Notes: generated from the letters alone by a model not told the origin. Shown: positions 11,324 to 22,532, counted from the first letter of the stretch. The stretch is DNA of 64,000 nucleotides from Candidatus Stammera capleta (GCA_015134415.1 CP043985.1:62001-126000); one strand, 5' to 3'. Translations and numbers: made by a program.

Positions 11324-11629
11324 TTACCAACTAGATTTTTTTAAACCAGGAATATCACCTTTAACAGCAAATTCACGAAATTTAATTCTACTTAAACCAA
11401 ATTTACGTAAAAAACCATGAGCTCTTCCAGTTAATATACATCTATTACGATGTCTACAAATACTAGAATCTTTAGGTAAAGATTGTAATTTTACTAAAGC
11501 ATTTCATCTCTGTTTACCAGAAGATTTTTTATTAGAAATAATTTTTTTTAATTTAATTTTTTTATCATAATATTTTTTAATTAATTTAATTCTCTTGTAT
11601 TCACGTACTATAATAGATTTTTTAGTCAT
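11324..11629 (-). CDS. rpsN: 30S ribosomal protein S14
   Basis: S14 is in the head of the small subunit. The product is 101 residues, exactly the E. coli length, of the long zinc-free type. The C-terminal block reads [20 protein letters not shown] and ends PGLKKSSW. This gene uses both Trp codons: TGA in GKQRWNALVK and TGG for the final Trp, so the two codons plainly stand for the same residue. The gene is missed entirely under the standard code. It lies between rplE and rpsH. Confidence 0.96.
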
Positions 11630-11648
11630 AATAAAATAATAAATTATA

Positions 11649-12188
11649 TTAATTTTTAAAAGGAAAAGAAAAAGAATTTAATAAAAATATAGATTCCTTA
11701 ACATCTTTATTTTTTATAATAATAGAAATATTCATTCCATGAATATATTTAGCTTTCTCATAATTAATTTCTGGAAATATTATATGTTCTTTAATTCCTA
11801 TATTTAAATTTCCATATTTATCAAAAGATTTTTTAGAAATACCTCTAAAATCTCTAATTCTAGGAATAACAATAAATATTAATTTATCTAAAAAATATCA
11901 CATTAATTTTTTTCTTAAAGTAACTTTACATCCAATAGGAAAACCTTTACGAATTTTAAAACTAGAAATAGATTTTTTAGATTTTATAATTATTGGTAAT
12001 TGACCAGAAATTAATTTTAAATTTAATAATACATCATTTATTCTATTCTTCGATAAATTTATAGAATTTAAACTTACATTTAAAATTATTTTAATAATTT
12101 TAGGAACTTCCATAATAGATTTACAATTAAATTTTTTAATAAAATTATATATAATAGTATTTTTATATAAATTATATAAATTACTCAT
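11649..12188 (-). CDS. rplE: 50S ribosomal protein L5
   Basis: L5 binds 5S rRNA and contacts P-site tRNA and S13. The ATG at 12186-12188 gives 179 residues, exactly the E. coli length; an in-frame TTG at 12203 would add five residues and overlap rplX, so it was not chosen. Conserved parts are the KIILNVSLN region, ISGQLPIIIKSKKSISSFKIRKGFPIGCKVTLR, and after the TGA-coded Trp (LMWYFLDKL) the IVIPRIRDFRGISKKSFDKYGN block. The C-terminal FPEINYEKAKYIHGMNISI is also intact. Confidence 0.95.
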
Positions 12189-12189
12189 A

Positions 12190-12519
12190 TTATTTTTTAT
12201 CAATTAATAAATTATTATATTTTAAATAACGAACTTTTTTTTTATTTTTTAAATATTTAAAACCTACTTTAGAAAAAATAATTTTATTATTTTTATCTAA
12301 AAAAAAATGACTTATATTAGAAATATCTATTCAAGATTCTTTTTTAATAACCTTACCTATAATATTATTTATAGAATCAGATTTAATATTTTTAAAAACT
12401 AAATTAATATTATTAACTATAACTTTATTAAATTTAATTTTTTTTATTATACCCTTTTTACCTTTATCTTTACCTGAAATTATAACAACTTCATCATTTA
12501 CACGAAATCTATAAGACAT
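12190..12519 (-). CDS. rplX: 50S ribosomal protein L24
   Basis: L24 starts assembly of the large subunit and lies at the tunnel exit. It has 109 residues (E. coli 104) with the KOW motif DEVVIISGKDKGKKGIIKKI at residues 9-28. A TGA Trp replaces a normally variable position (KKESWIDISNI). The C-terminal VGFKYLKNKKKVRYLK agrees with E. coli VGFRFEDGKKVRFFK. The stop codon is one base before the rplE start, suggesting translational coupling. Confidence 0.94.
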
Positions 12520-12532
12520 ATTATATCCTAAA

Positions 12533-12901
12533 TTAAATTACTTCAGAGGCAAGAGAAATAATTTTAATAAATTTTTCACATTTTAATTCTCTTGTAATAG
12601 GACCAAAAATTCTCGTTCCTAATGGTTGATTACTATCATTTAATACAATACAAGAATTATTATCAAATTTTATAAAAGAACCATCTTTTCTTTGTATTCC
12701 ATATTTTGTTCTTATAATTAAAGCTTTTAAAACATCACCTTTTTTAAATTTACTCTTAGAAATAACTTCTTTAACAACTATTTTAATTATATTACCTATA
12801 TTTGCATACTTAAATTTAGTTCCTCCCAATACTTTTATACACATTACTAATTTAATTCCAGTATTATCTGAAACTAATAATAAAGATCTTTCTTGAATCA
12901 T
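12533..12901 (-). CDS. rplN: 50S ribosomal protein L14
   Basis: L14 forms inter-subunit bridges at the factor-binding side. It has 122 residues (E. coli 123), starting [27 protein letters not shown] and ending [16 protein letters not shown]. The [16 protein letters not shown] and [14 protein letters not shown] segments are well preserved. It lies between rpsQ and rplX in spc order. Confidence 0.98.
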   Translation of the reverse strand: MIQERSLLLVSDNTGIKLVMCIKVLGGTKFKYANIGNIIKIVVKEVISKSKFKKGDVLKALIIRTKYGIQRKDGSFIKFDNNSCIVLNDSNQPLGTRIFGPITRELKCEKFIKIISLASEVI

Positions 12902-12906
12902 ATTAT

Positions 12907-13158
12907 TTACCCTTTTGTGTTATACTTTTTATATAATATTCAAGATTTTTTTTTAGATAAAGGTCTAAATTCTTTTATAAATACAATATCACCAATTTTA
13001 CATTTATTATATTCATCATGAACATATATTTTAAATTTTTTTTTAATATACTTACCATAAATTTTATGTTTTACTAATTTAGTAATCAAAACTATTACAG
13101 TTTTATTCATTTTATTACTTATTACAATACCTTTTTTTATATTATTTCTTTTTTTCAT
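12907..13158 (-). CDS. rpsQ: 30S ribosomal protein S17
   Basis: S17 binds the 16S 5' domain. It is 83 residues (E. coli 84) once the TGA at 12940-12942 is read as Trp in SKKKSWILYKKY, equal to the E. coli SKTKSWTL. The OB-fold core reads [17 protein letters not shown] and [24 protein letters not shown]. The start ATG lies inside the 3' end of rpmC, an overlap of 17 bases; a second in-frame ATG at residue 17 is too late to be the start. Confidence 0.95.
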
Positions 13159-13348
13159 TAATACATTTCTCTCTTATAATAGTTTTAATTATTGATATAT
13201 TTTTTTTACATTTACGAATTAAATGATTTTTTTTAATTTTATTTAAAAATAATTGCATACGTAAAGTAAATTTTTTTTTTAATAAAACATATAAAATATT
13301 TTTTAATTCTTTTATATCTTTATTTCTTAAAAATTTATTGTTTGACAT
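13142..13348 (-). CDS. rpmC: 50S ribosomal protein L29
   Basis: L29 is a small helical hairpin at the tunnel exit. The 68-residue product (E. coli 63) has the two-helix pattern with the conserved ending region [14 protein letters not shown]. It overlaps rplP at its 5' end (22 bases) and rpsQ at its 3' end (17 bases), a tightly nested arrangement. Identity rests on position in the operon and size as well as sequence, which is diverged. Confidence 0.93.
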   Translation of the reverse strand: MSNNKFLRNKDIKELKNILYVLLKKKFTLRMQLFLNKIKKNHLIRKCKKNISIIKTIIREKCINEKKK

Positions 13349-13758
13349 AATAAATTATTTTTTATTACAAAAGTTGTTTTAACAGATAATTTAGCACTAG
13401 CTAATTTAAATGCTTTCTTTGCTACATATTCATTAATTCCATCTAATTCATATAATATTTTACCAGGTTTAATAACAGCAACTCAATATTCTACATTACC
13501 TTTTCCTTTACCCATTCTTATTTCTAAAGGTTTTTTAGTAATTGGTTTATCAGGAAAAACTCTTATTCACAAAAAACCTAACTTTTTAATAGAACGAGTA
13601 ATAACTCTACGTGCTGCTTCTATTTGTTTAGAAGATATATGACCTCTAGTAATAGCTTTTAATGCATATTTACCAAAAATTATTTCAGTATCATTAGATC
13701 ATCCTTTATTACGACCTTTCTGCATTTTCTTATATTTAGTTCTTTTAGGATATAACAT
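13327..13758 (-). CDS. rplP: 50S ribosomal protein L16
   Basis: L16 contacts the A-site tRNA elbow and is needed for late assembly. The frame gives 143 residues (E. coli 136). It starts [20 protein letters not shown] and keeps [24 protein letters not shown] and the [23 protein letters not shown] block. At least three Trp positions are TGA. The family normally ends at KTTFV plus a few residues; here it reads eleven further residues across the rpmC start before TAA. Confidence 0.95.
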
Positions 13759-13775
13759 TTAATTATTTTCCAATA

Positions 13776-14477
13776 TTATATTTTTTTTTTAAAATATTTC
13801 TTAAAATTTACTATATTATTATAATGTAATTTTATAGGATATAATTTATCTAATATTTCTCCTTTAAATATCCATACTTTAATACCTATTACACCATAAT
13901 TTGTAAAAGCTTGTTTAAAACTATAATCTATATCTGCTCTTAATGTATGTAAAGGTATACAACCCTCCTTATATCATTCAGTTCTAGCAATCTCTGAACC
14001 CCCTAATCTACCACTAATTTTTATTTTTATACCTTTACAACCTAAACGTGAAGCATTATAAATAACTCTTTTCATAACCCTTCTAAACATCATACGTTTT
14101 TCTAATTGAAAAGCAATATTATCAGCAACTAATTTAGAATCTAATTCAGGTCTACGAATTTCTAAAATATTTATTTGAGAAGGAACACCAGTAATAATAG
14201 ATATCTCTTTTTTAAGTTTTTCTATATCTTCACCTTTTTTACCTATTACAATTCCAGGTCTAGCAGTATATATTATAATTTTTATACTTTTTTTAGCAGG
14301 TCTTTCAATTAATATTTTAGATATTAAAGCTTTAGATAATTTTTTATTCAAATAATTACGAACTTTATAATCGCTATATAAATTATTAGCAAAATCTTTT
14401 TTATTAACAAATCATGTAGAATTTCACATTTTTGTTATACCTAAACGTATAACATTAGGATTTACTTTTTGACCCAT
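13776..14477 (-). CDS. rpsC: 30S ribosomal protein S3
   Basis: S3 helps form the mRNA entry channel. The product is 233 residues, exactly as in E. coli. It begins [20 protein letters not shown], has the KH domain with [18 protein letters not shown], and continues [30 protein letters not shown]. The Trp in ARTEW is TGA at 13974-13976, one of the clearest invariant-Trp cases; another Trp (KVWIF) is TGG. Several N-terminal Trp codons are TGA as well. It lies between rplV and rplP. Confidence 0.97.
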
Positions 14478-14497
14478 ATATTTCACCATTTTAAATA

Positions 14498-14836
14498 TTA
14501 ATTATTAATTTTAGATAAATATATAGTTATATGACTAGTTTTTTTTAATATATAATTTACCCTTCCTTTAGCTCTAGCTATAATTCTTTTAGAAAAAGAA
14601 GCATGATCTATATATATTTTAGAAATTACTAAAAAATTTTTATTAATACCATAATTATGATAAGCATTAGCTATACCAGATAATAAAACTTTTTTTATTA
14701 AAATAGAAGCTTTTTTATTAGTAAAATTCAAAATATTTAAAGCATAAATAACATTTTTTCCACGAATTAAATTAGAAACTAATCTTAATTTTCTACAAGA
14801 AGATTTTATATAACATCCTCTAGATAAAATATTCAT
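14498..14836 (-). CDS. rplV: 50S ribosomal protein L22
   Basis: L22 lines the nascent-chain tunnel with a long beta hairpin. The 112-residue product (E. coli 110) keeps SCRKLRLVSNLIRGKNVIYALNIL near the start and the hairpin SFSKRIIARAKGRVNYILKKTSHITIYL at the end, where changes can confer macrolide resistance in other species. It sits between rpsS and rpsC in S10 order. Confidence 0.97.
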   Translation of the reverse strand: MNILSRGCYIKSSCRKLRLVSNLIRGKNVIYALNILNFTNKKASILIKKVLLSGIANAYHNYGINKNFLVISKIYIDHASFSKRIIARAKGRVNYILKKTSHITIYLSKINN

Positions 14837-14859
14837 TTAAAATACCTAAAAATTTAATT

Positions 14860-15162
14860 TTATTTTTTATTTTTATCAATATTAATATTATCTTTAATTT
14901 TAGAATTACGTAAATGACCTTTATATGTTCTTGTGGGAGAAAATTCACCTAATTTATGACCTATCATTTCCTCAGTAATATAAACAGGAATATGTTTTCT
15001 ACCATTATGAACACCTATAGTTAAACCTACCATATTAGGTAAAATTGTTGAACGTCTAGATCAAGTACGTATAATACCTTTATTATTATTAGAAATAAAT
15101 TTTTCTACCTTCTTAAGCAAAGAAATATCAATAAAAGGACCTTTCTTAAAAGAACGAGACAT
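14860..15162 (-). CDS. rpsS: 30S ribosomal protein S19
   Basis: S19 lies in the small-subunit head beside S13. The 100-residue product (E. coli 92) begins [20 protein letters not shown]. The invariant segment [23 protein letters not shown] has its Trp encoded by TGA, so the gene is broken under the standard code. [16 protein letters not shown] follows, then a lysine/asparagine-rich tail about eight residues longer than usual. Confidence 0.96.
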
Positions 15163-15176
15163 AATACTCCAAAAAA

Positions 15177-16001
15177 TTATTTTTCATTACGAAATTTAAC
15201 TATAAATTTATTTGTACGTTTATTTTTACGAGTTTTTTTACCTTTAGTAGATACCCCTCAAGGAGTAACTGGATGTTTACCAAAATTTCTTCCTTCACCA
15301 CCACCATGAGGGTGATCAATAGGATTCATAGCAGTTCCTCTAACAGTAGGTCTAATACCTAATAAACGAGAAGAACCAGCTTTACCTAAGATACGTAACA
15401 TATGTTTAGAATTACCAACTTTACCTATAGTAGCTTTACAAAAAAAATTTACTTTCCTTATTTCACCAGAACGTAATCTTAAAATAGCATATTCATTTTC
15501 AAAAACAATTAATTGAGAATAAGAACCTGCAGATCTAGATAATTGCCCTCCTTTACCGGGAATTAATTCTATATTATGTAAAAAAGTACCAATAGGAATA
15601 TTTTTTATAGGTAAACAATTACCTATTTTAATAGGAATATTTTCACCAGATTCAATATAATCACCTATTTTAATACCTTTAGGGTATAAAATATACCTTC
15701 TTTCACCATCTTTATATAATATCAAAGATATTAAAGAAGATCTATTAGGATCATATTCAATACGTTCAACTTTTCCTAAAATATTATATTTATTTCTTTT
15801 AAAATCTATAATACGATATTTTTTTTTATAACCCCCTCCAATATGTCTAACAGTAATACGACCTAAATTATTACGTCCACCAGTTCTATTTATTTTTAAT
15901 ATTAAATTATAATAAGGTTTACCCTTATAAATATTAAAATTTAATAATCTATTTTTATGCCTAAAACCCGGAGAAGTAGGTTTATATTTTTTAATATTCA
16001 T
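15177..16001 (-). CDS. rplB: 50S ribosomal protein L2
   Basis: L2 is near the peptidyl transferase centre and required for subunit joining. It has 274 residues (E. coli 273). The [15 protein letters not shown] start, the central [21 protein letters not shown] and the [19 protein letters not shown] loop with its essential His are intact. The TGA at 15258-15260 encodes the invariant Trp of [19 protein letters not shown], with 27 conserved residues after it. It lies between rplW and rpsS. Confidence 0.98.
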
Positions 16002-16012
16002 AAATATTTTAA

Positions 16013-16312
16013 TTAATTTAATTTATTAATAATATTAATACTTTGTTTTTTTTTTAAAATAATATAAACTTTTTTTCAAATTTTAATAATATTATTTTTT
16101 TTATTTTTAGATTTTATTCTTTTTTTTACTAATAACGTTCTTATTTTTTTAATTTTAAAATCAAAAATTTTTTTAATAGAATAATATATATCTAACTTAT
16201 TAACATTACGTTTAACTTTAAATACTAAAACATTATTTTTTTTACATAAAAAAGATGACTTTTTAGAAAAAAAAGGTCTTTTAATAATATCTAAATAATA
16301 ATTTTTATTCAT
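16013..16312 (-). CDS. rplW: 50S ribosomal protein L23
   Basis: L23 sits at the tunnel exit and is the docking site for trigger factor and SRP. It has 99 residues (E. coli 100) and shows [34 protein letters not shown], matching the typical PHVSEKA...VFKVAKDATK pattern. The last 22 residues follow a TGA-coded Trp. It overlaps rplD by 8 bases. Divergence is higher than for neighbouring L2, but position and pattern make the call safe. Confidence 0.93.
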
Positions 16313-16916
16313 TAATTAATTTATCCTCAATTATTTTTATTGATTTTAAAGTAAAAATTATATTTTTATATTTTATAAGATTTATAATATTTATATTATT
16401 AACTGTACAAATACAAATATTAGATAAATTTCTACAAGATAAAAATAAATTTTTTTTATAATTATGAATTATAATCAATAATTTATCTAAATTAATAAAA
16501 TTAAATTTTTCTATAAATTCTTTAGTTTTAGGTAATTTAATATTAATATTATTAATTATATGTAATCTAGATTGTCTAAAAAGTTCAGATAAAACACTTT
16601 TAAATGCACTAATATACATTTTTCTATTAACTTTTAAAACATATTTTTTTGGTTTATTAGCAAAAGTAACACCCCCAGAACGTCATAAAGGGCTTTTTAT
16701 AGAACCACATCTAGCTCTACCAGTACCTTTTTGTCTTCAAGGTTTTTTTTTAGAACCTTTAACCTCAGATCTAGATTTCTGAGAAACATTACCTTTACGT
16801 AAATTAAATCTATAAGATCTAATAACCTGATGTATTAAAGGTATATTTAAAGGAACATTTAAAATTTTATCAGATACTTTTATATTTAAATAAGTATCTT
16901 TTAATATTATATCCAT
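16305..16916 (-). CDS. rplD: 50S ribosomal protein L4
   Basis: L4 reaches into the exit tunnel and in E. coli also represses the S10 operon. The frame starts at the ATG 16914-16916 and runs 203 residues (E. coli 201). The tunnel loop is clear: [28 protein letters not shown], with two of its Trp codons as TGA. The second half is more diverged (LDKLLIIIHNYKKNLFLSCRNL). It lies between rplC and rplW. Confidence 0.95.
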
Positions 16917-16937
16917 AAAATTTATATAAATTATATA

Positions 16938-17558
16938 TTATAATGAAGATTTAATAATTAAACTACTATTATTTCATCCTGGAACAGATCCTTTTATTAA
17001 TAAAATATTTTTATTATCATATATTTTAACTATTTTAAGTCTTTTTATAGTAATTTTACTATTACCTAAATGACCAGACATCTTTTTACCTTTAAATACT
17101 TTTCCAGGACTTTGGTTTTGACCTATAGATCCAGGAACTCTATGAGATAATGAATTTCCATGAGAACTATCCTGAGAACTAAAATTTCATCTTTTTATAG
17201 TACCAGAAAACCCTTTACCTTTAGAATAATTAGTAATATCTACTTTTTTAATATTAATTAATAAACTAATATTAAGAATTTTACCTATATAAGTATGTAT
17301 TTCTTTTATATAAGGAATTTCTCATAACCCATCTCCTGGTTTTAAATTTATTTTTCTATAAAAACCTAATTGACATTTATTTAAATGTTTTTTTTTTTTA
17401 TTATTAAACACAGTTATTTGAGTAGTATATTTATTTTTATATTTATTTATACCAGTAATAATATTATTATATATTTTTATTACTGTTACAGGTATAGACA
17501 TATAATTATCAGTAAAAATTCTTGTCATACCTATTTTTTTTCCAATTAAAGATATCAT
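16938..17558 (-). CDS. rplC: 50S ribosomal protein L3
   Basis: L3 starts large-subunit assembly and reaches to the peptidyl transferase centre. From the ATG at 17556-17558 it has 206 residues (E. coli 209) and reads [18 protein letters not shown]. An in-frame TTG at 17573 would add five residues and is less likely. The central extension [49 protein letters not shown] is intact and contains the Gln that PrmB methylates. Two Trp are TGA (DGLWEIP, IKRWNF). Confidence 0.96.
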
Positions 17559-17585
17559 TTTTTTTAAAAACAAAAAAATTAATTA

Positions 17586-17897
17586 TTAATTTAAACTTAT
17601 TTGAACATCAACTCCAGAAGCTAAATTTAATTTCATCAACGCATCAACAGTTCTATCAGTAGATTCAATTATATCAATTAAACGTTTATGAGTTCTAATT
17701 TCATATTGATCTCTAGCATCTTTATCAACATGGGGAGAAACTAATATAGTAAAACGTTCAATAGAAGTAGGTAAAGGAATAGGGCCACAAATTTGTGCTC
17801 CAGTTTTTTTAGCTGTTTCTATTATTTCTAAAGTAGAAATATCAATTAATCTATGATCAAAAGATTTTAATTTAATACGTATTCTTTGATTTTTCAT
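17586..17897 (-). CDS. rpsJ: 30S ribosomal protein S10
   Basis: S10 is in the small-subunit head and, with NusB, forms part of the rRNA antitermination complex that acts at boxA; a boxA is present in the rRNA leader at 32572-32583. The 103-residue product equals the E. coli length and is one of the best conserved here: [38 protein letters not shown]. It starts the S10 operon, 21 bases behind tuf. Confidence 0.98.
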   Translation of the reverse strand: MKNQRIRIKLKSFDHRLIDISTLEIIETAKKTGAQICGPIPLPTSIERFTILVSPHVDKDARDQYEIRTHKRLIDIIESTDRTVDALMKLNLASGVDVQISLN

Positions 17898-17918
17898 ATA
17901 ATTAAATTTTTAAAAAAA

Positions 17919-19103
17919 TTATAAAATTATTTTACTAACTATACCTGCACCAACTGTACGTCCACCTTCTCTAATAGCAAAACGTAAACCTTCATTCATA
18001 GCTATAGGATTAAATAATTTAACAAAAAGTTTAACATTATCTCCTGGCATTACCATTTCCATACCCTTAGATAATTTTATAGTACCAGTAACATCAGTAG
18101 TACGAAAATAAAATTGTGGACGATATCCATTTAAGAAAGCAGTATGTCTACCTCCCTCCTCTTTAGATAAAACATAAACTTCTGCTTCAAAAGAAGTATG
18201 AGGGTTTATACTACCAACTTTAGATAAAACTTGCCCCCTTTCTATTTCTTCTCTTTTAATTCCTCTTAATAAAATACCAACATTTTCACCAGCTCTACCT
18301 TCATCTAATAATTTACGAAACATTTCTATACCTGTACATATAGATCTTTTTGTATCTCTTATACCTACAATTTCTACTTCTTCTCCAACTTTTATAATAC
18401 CTTTTTCTATTCTACCTGTAACTACAGTACCTCTACCTGAAATAGAAAAAATATCTTCAATAGGCATTAAAAATGATTTATTAATATCTCTTACAGGATT
18501 TGGAATATAATTATCAAGAGCATTAGCTAAATCAAATATTTTTTCCTCCCATTCTTTTATACCATCTAACGCTTTTAAAGCTGAACCTCTTATAATAGGA
18601 GTATTATCACCAGAAAAATTATATTGATTTAATATATCCCTTATTTCCATTTCAACTAATTCTAATAATTCTTCATCATCAACCATATCACATTTATTTA
18701 AAAAAACAACTATATGAGGAACACCTACTTGACGAGCTAATAAAATATGTTCTCTAGTTTGAGGCATAGGGCCATCAGTAGCAGCAACAACTAAAATAGC
18801 TCCATCCATTTGAGCAGCTCCAGTAATCATATTTTTAATATAATCAGCATGACCAGGACAATCAACATGAGCATAATGTCTAATTAAAGTATCATATTCA
18901 ACATGAGAAGTATTTATTGTTATTCCTCTAGCTTTTTCTTCAGGAGCATTATCTATTTGATCAAAAGCACAAGGTTTACCCCCATATTTTTTTGATAAAA
19001 TAGTTGTTATAGCAGAAGTTAAAGTAGTTTTACCATGATCTACATGACCTATAGTACCAACATTTACATGTATCTTATTACGATTAAATTTTTCTTTTGA
19101 CAT
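17919..19103 (-). CDS. tuf: elongation factor Tu
   Basis: EF-Tu delivers aminoacyl-tRNA to the ribosome. It has 394 residues, the E. coli length. The GTP-binding motifs are GHVDHGKT (residue 19), [11 protein letters not shown], and [10 protein letters not shown]; domain 2 has [13 protein letters not shown] and domain 3 the [14 protein letters not shown] block. An AAGGT ribosome-binding site lies 6 bases before the ATG. It follows fusA in str-operon order and appears to be the only tuf in the window; the second enterobacterial copy next to the Thr-Tyr-Gly tRNAs (59406-59655) is absent. Confidence 0.99.
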   Translation of the reverse strand: MSKEKFNRNKIHVNVGTIGHVDHGKTTLTSAITTILSKKYGGKPCAFDQIDNAPEEKARGITINTSHVEYDTLIRHYAHVDCPGHADYIKNMITGAAQMDGAILVVAATDGPMPQTREHILLARQVGVPHIVVFLNKCDMVDDEELLELVEMEIRDILNQYNFSGDNTPIIRGSALKALDGIKEWEEKIFDLANALDNYIPNPVRDINKSFLMPIEDIFSISGRGTVVTGRIEKGIIKVGEEVEIVGIRDTKRSICTGIEMFRKLLDEGRAGENVGILLRGIKREEIERGQVLSKVGSINPHTSFEAEVYVLSKEEGGRHTAFLNGYRPQFYFRTTDVTGTIKLSKGMEMVMPGDNVKLFVKLFNPIAMNEGLRFAIREGGRTVGAGIVSKIIL

Positions 19104-19136
19104 ATTATACCTTTTATTTTCATATTAATAAATTTA

Positions 19137-21269
19137 TTATTCATTACGTAATTTTACTATTTTTTTACATATATGACTAGGAGATACAGAATATTTATAA
19201 AATTCCATAGAATATAATGCTCTACCCTGAGTACAAGATCTTAAATCAGTAGCATAACCAAACATTTCAGATAAAGGAATATATGATTTTACTAATTTAC
19301 CTAAATTAATATCATATATTTGCTCAATAATACCTCTACGACGATTTAAATCACCTATTATATCACCTATATATTTTTCAGGAGTTTCAATTTCAACTTT
19401 CATAATAGGTTCTAATAATATAGGATTAGCTTTTAAAAAAGCTTTTTTAAAAGCTATAGATGCAGCCATCTTAAACGCTATTTCTGAAGAATCAACATCA
19501 TGATAAGATCCAAAAAATAATCTTATTTTAATATTAGTTACAGGATAACCTGCTAATGGTCCAGATTTTAATTGTTCACGTATTCCTTTATCAATAGCAG
19601 ATATATATTCATTAGGAATAACACCACCTTTAATATCATTTACAAATAAATAACCATTATCAGATAACCTATATTCTGATTTCGTTAAAGGAGATAAATC
19701 TATAACAACATGACCATATTGACCTCTTCCTCCCGTTTGTTTTATATATTTACCTTCTACAGAATTAATATTATTTAATACAGTTTCTCTATAAGAAACC
19801 TCTGGTTTACCTTTATTACAATCAACATTAAATTCTCTTTTCATTCTATCAACAATAATATCTAAATGTAATTCACCCATTCCAGAAATTATAGTCTGAT
19901 TTAATTCATTATTAAATGAACTCTTAAAAGAAGGATCTTCTTTAGATAATTTAGATAAAGCAATACCTAACTTTTCTTGATCATCCTTAGTTTTAGGTTC
20001 TAAAGAAATAGATATAACAGGATTAGGAAAATCTATTTTTTCTAATATAATAGGATTATTTATATCACATAAAGTATCTCCAGTATTAACATCCTTTAAA
20101 CCTATAGCAGCAGCTATATCACCCGCAAAAACTTCATTAATCTCTTCTTTTTTATTAGCATGCATTTGAACAATACGACCTATTCTTTCACGTTTATTCT
20201 TATTAGAATTTAAAATTATATCACCAGATTTTAAAGAACCAGAATAAATCCTTAAAAAAGTTAAATTACCTACAAAAATATCATTAACAATTTTAAAAGC
20301 TAAAGCTGAAAAATATTCATTATCATCTATCTTACGATTAATACTAATATTATTTTTAATACATAAACCATTAATATTATTTAAATCCCTAGGACAAGGT
20401 AAATAATCTACTATAGCATCTAACAAACATTGAATACCTTTATTTTTAAAAGCAGAACCACAAGTTAATAATAAAACATTATTATTTAAAACTTCATTTC
20501 TTAAAATAGATTTTATTTCAGATTCTTCAAATTCAATATTATCAAAATATTTATTCATTAATAATTCAGATTTATCTGCAACAAATTCTATAATTTTTTG
20601 ACGCCATGAATAAGATAAATTATATAAATCACTATTTTTTAATATATCTTTAATATCAAAATTCAAACCTAAATTATTATCATTTTCTCAAGATATAAAT
20701 TTAAAACTAACTAAATCTATAACTCCAATAAAATTATTTTCATTACCTACAGGAATTTGTATAGGTAATACAGTAATATTAAATTTTTCCTTTAACTGTT
20801 TAACAACATTATAAAAATTAGCTCCAACTCTATCCATTTTATTAACAAAAGCTATTCTAGGTACCTTATACTTATTAACTTGTCTTCAAACAGTTTCAGA
20901 TTGAGGTTGAACACCCCCAACAGAACAATAAACCATAATAGCGCCATCTAAAACTCTCATAGATCTTTCTACTTCTATAGTAAAATCAACATGACCAGGA
21001 GTATCAATTATATTTATTCTATACGGTAATTTAAATTGCTTAAACATACCTGATCAAAAAGCAGTAGTAGATGCAGAAGTAATAGTAATACCTCTTTCTT
21101 GTTCTTGCTCCATTCAATCCATAGTAGCAGTACCATAATGAACTTCACCTAATTTATAATTAACACCAGTATAAAATAAAATTCTTTCAGTAAGAGTTGT
21201 TTTTCCTGCATCAATATGAGCACTAATTCCAATATTTCTATATTTAAATATAGAAGTTTTACGAGACAT
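19137..21269 (-). CDS. fusA: elongation factor G
   Basis: EF-G drives translocation and, with RRF, ribosome recycling. Reading TGA as Trp gives 710 residues (E. coli 704). The GTPase domain has [42 protein letters not shown] and NKMDR. Trp in [21 protein letters not shown] is TGA and invariant across the family. Domains II to V follow, with [15 protein letters not shown] and the C-terminal RGIIEQ region. AAGGAA lies about 9 bases before the ATG at 21267. It sits between rpsG and tuf. Confidence 0.98.
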
Positions 21270-21296
21270 TTTAATTAAATTCCTTAAAAATTATTA

Positions 21297-21770
21297 TTAT
21301 CATCTATAATGAGCAAAAGCTTTATTAGATTCAGCCATACGATGAACTTCATCACGTTTTCTTACAGAATTACCCTTTTTATTTATAGCATCTAATAATT
21401 CATCTGCTAATTTTAAAAACATATTCTTTTTATTTGATCTCTTTCTAGCATATAATATTATTCAACGAATCGCTAAAGTATAACCTCTAGATGGTCTAAC
21501 TTCTACAGGAATCTGATAAGTTGTACCTCCAACTCTACGAGATTTTACCTCTACAATAGGTTTAACATTTTCTATAGCTAATTCTAATAAATCTAATTCA
21601 TTTTTTTTAATTTTATCAGATAATATTTTTAAAGAAGTATATAAAATTTTTTCAGCAACAGATTTTTTACCATTTAACATTAAAATATTAATAAACTTAC
21701 TTACTAACTTAGAATTATATATATAATCTGGAATAATTTTATAATTTCTATTTAAATTTTTACGTGACAT
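21297..21770 (-). CDS. rpsG: 30S ribosomal protein S7
   Basis: S7 nucleates the small-subunit head. It has 157 residues, close to the short E. coli form. Conserved parts are [44 protein letters not shown] and NKAFAHYRW. Two invariant Trp are TGA; the second, in HYRW at 21300-21302, is directly followed by TAA, so the gene ends TGA-TAA in frame. A standard-code reader would stop at AIR, 55 residues early. AAGGAAG precedes the ATG by 7 bases. Confidence 0.97.
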
Positions 21771-21794
21771 ATAACTTCCTTAATTATAATTTTA

Positions 21795-22163
21795 TTATAT
21801 TTTTTTCACTCCATATTTTGATCTTGATTTCTTTCTATCTTTAACTCCCCCACAATCTAAAGAACCTCTAATTACATGATAACGAACACCAGGTAAATCT
21901 TTTACTCTACCACCTCTAATTAAAACAACAGAATGTTCTTGTAAATTATGTCCCTCCCCAGGAATATAAGCTGTAACTTCAAAATTATTAGTTAAACGAA
22001 CCCTACAAACTTTTCTTAAAGCAGAATTTGGTTTTTTAGGTGTAGTAGTATATACTTTTATACAAACTCCACGTTTTTGAGGACAACTATTTAATGCAGG
22101 AACATTATTATTATTTTTTTTTTTTATACGAGACTTATTAACTAATTGATTAATTGTAGACAT
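21795..22163 (-). CDS. rpsL: 30S ribosomal protein S12
   Basis: S12 lies at the decoding centre and monitors codon-anticodon pairing. It has 122 residues (E. coli 124). The two streptomycin-related loops are wild type: [18 protein letters not shown] and [29 protein letters not shown]. It heads the str operon and therefore the whole 17.4 kb ribosomal run on this strand. AAAAGGA sits about 6 bases before the ATG. The promoter should lie in the A+T-rich 169 bases before the divergent tRNA-Cys. Confidence 0.98.
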   Translation of the reverse strand: MSTINQLVNKSRIKKKNNNNVPALNSCPQKRGVCIKVYTTTPKKPNSALRKVCRVRLTNNFEVTAYIPGEGHNLQEHSVVLIRGGRVKDLPGVRYHVIRGSLDCGGVKDRKKSRSKYGVKKI

Positions 22164-22332
22164 TAATTTTCCTTTTATTTTAAAAAAAATAAAACAAATT
22201 ATATATTAAATAATAATACATACATATATAATTATAATATATGTATATAATATCAATAAATTATATATTTTAATATATATTTATTTTTTAAAATATATAT
22301 AATATATAATATATATATATTATATATAATAA

Positions 22333-22403
22333 AGCGTGTTGGCAGATAGGTAATGCACTGGATTGCAAATCCATACATCTCGGTTCAATTCCGAGACACG
22401 CTT
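22333..22403 (+). tRNA. tRNA-Cys (GCA)
   Basis: It folds as a cloverleaf with a 7-bp acceptor (AGCGTGT/ACACGCT), anticodon loop TTGCAAA and T-loop TTCAATT, with U73 as expected for Cys. The first anticodon-stem pair is a C-U mismatch. It is followed by tRNA-Leu(UAA), the cysT-leuZ order of E. coli. No CCA is encoded. Confidence 0.95.
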
Positions 22404-22423
22404 CTATTAAAACAAAAATTAAC

Positions 22424-22508
22424 ACCCTAGTGGTGGAAAGGTAGACACAAGGGACTTAAAATCCCTCGATTTTAAAAAATCATGCGGGTTCGAATCCCGC
22501 CTTGGGTA
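22424..22508 (+). tRNA. tRNA-Leu (UAA)
   Basis: It is a class II tRNA of 85 bases with a long variable arm, anticodon loop TTAAAAT within a GGGAC/TCCCT-like stem, and A73. The acceptor has one T-T mismatch. It reads UUA, by far the commonest Leu codon in this window. No CCA is encoded. Confidence 0.95.
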
Positions 22509-22532
22509 TTTAAAATAAAATACTAAAATTTT

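Noticed and set aside
22164..22332. Near-palindrome ACATATAT...ATATATGT upstream of rpsL as an operator
   Set aside because: Such palindromes are expected by chance in pure A/T sequence and no regulator is visible.
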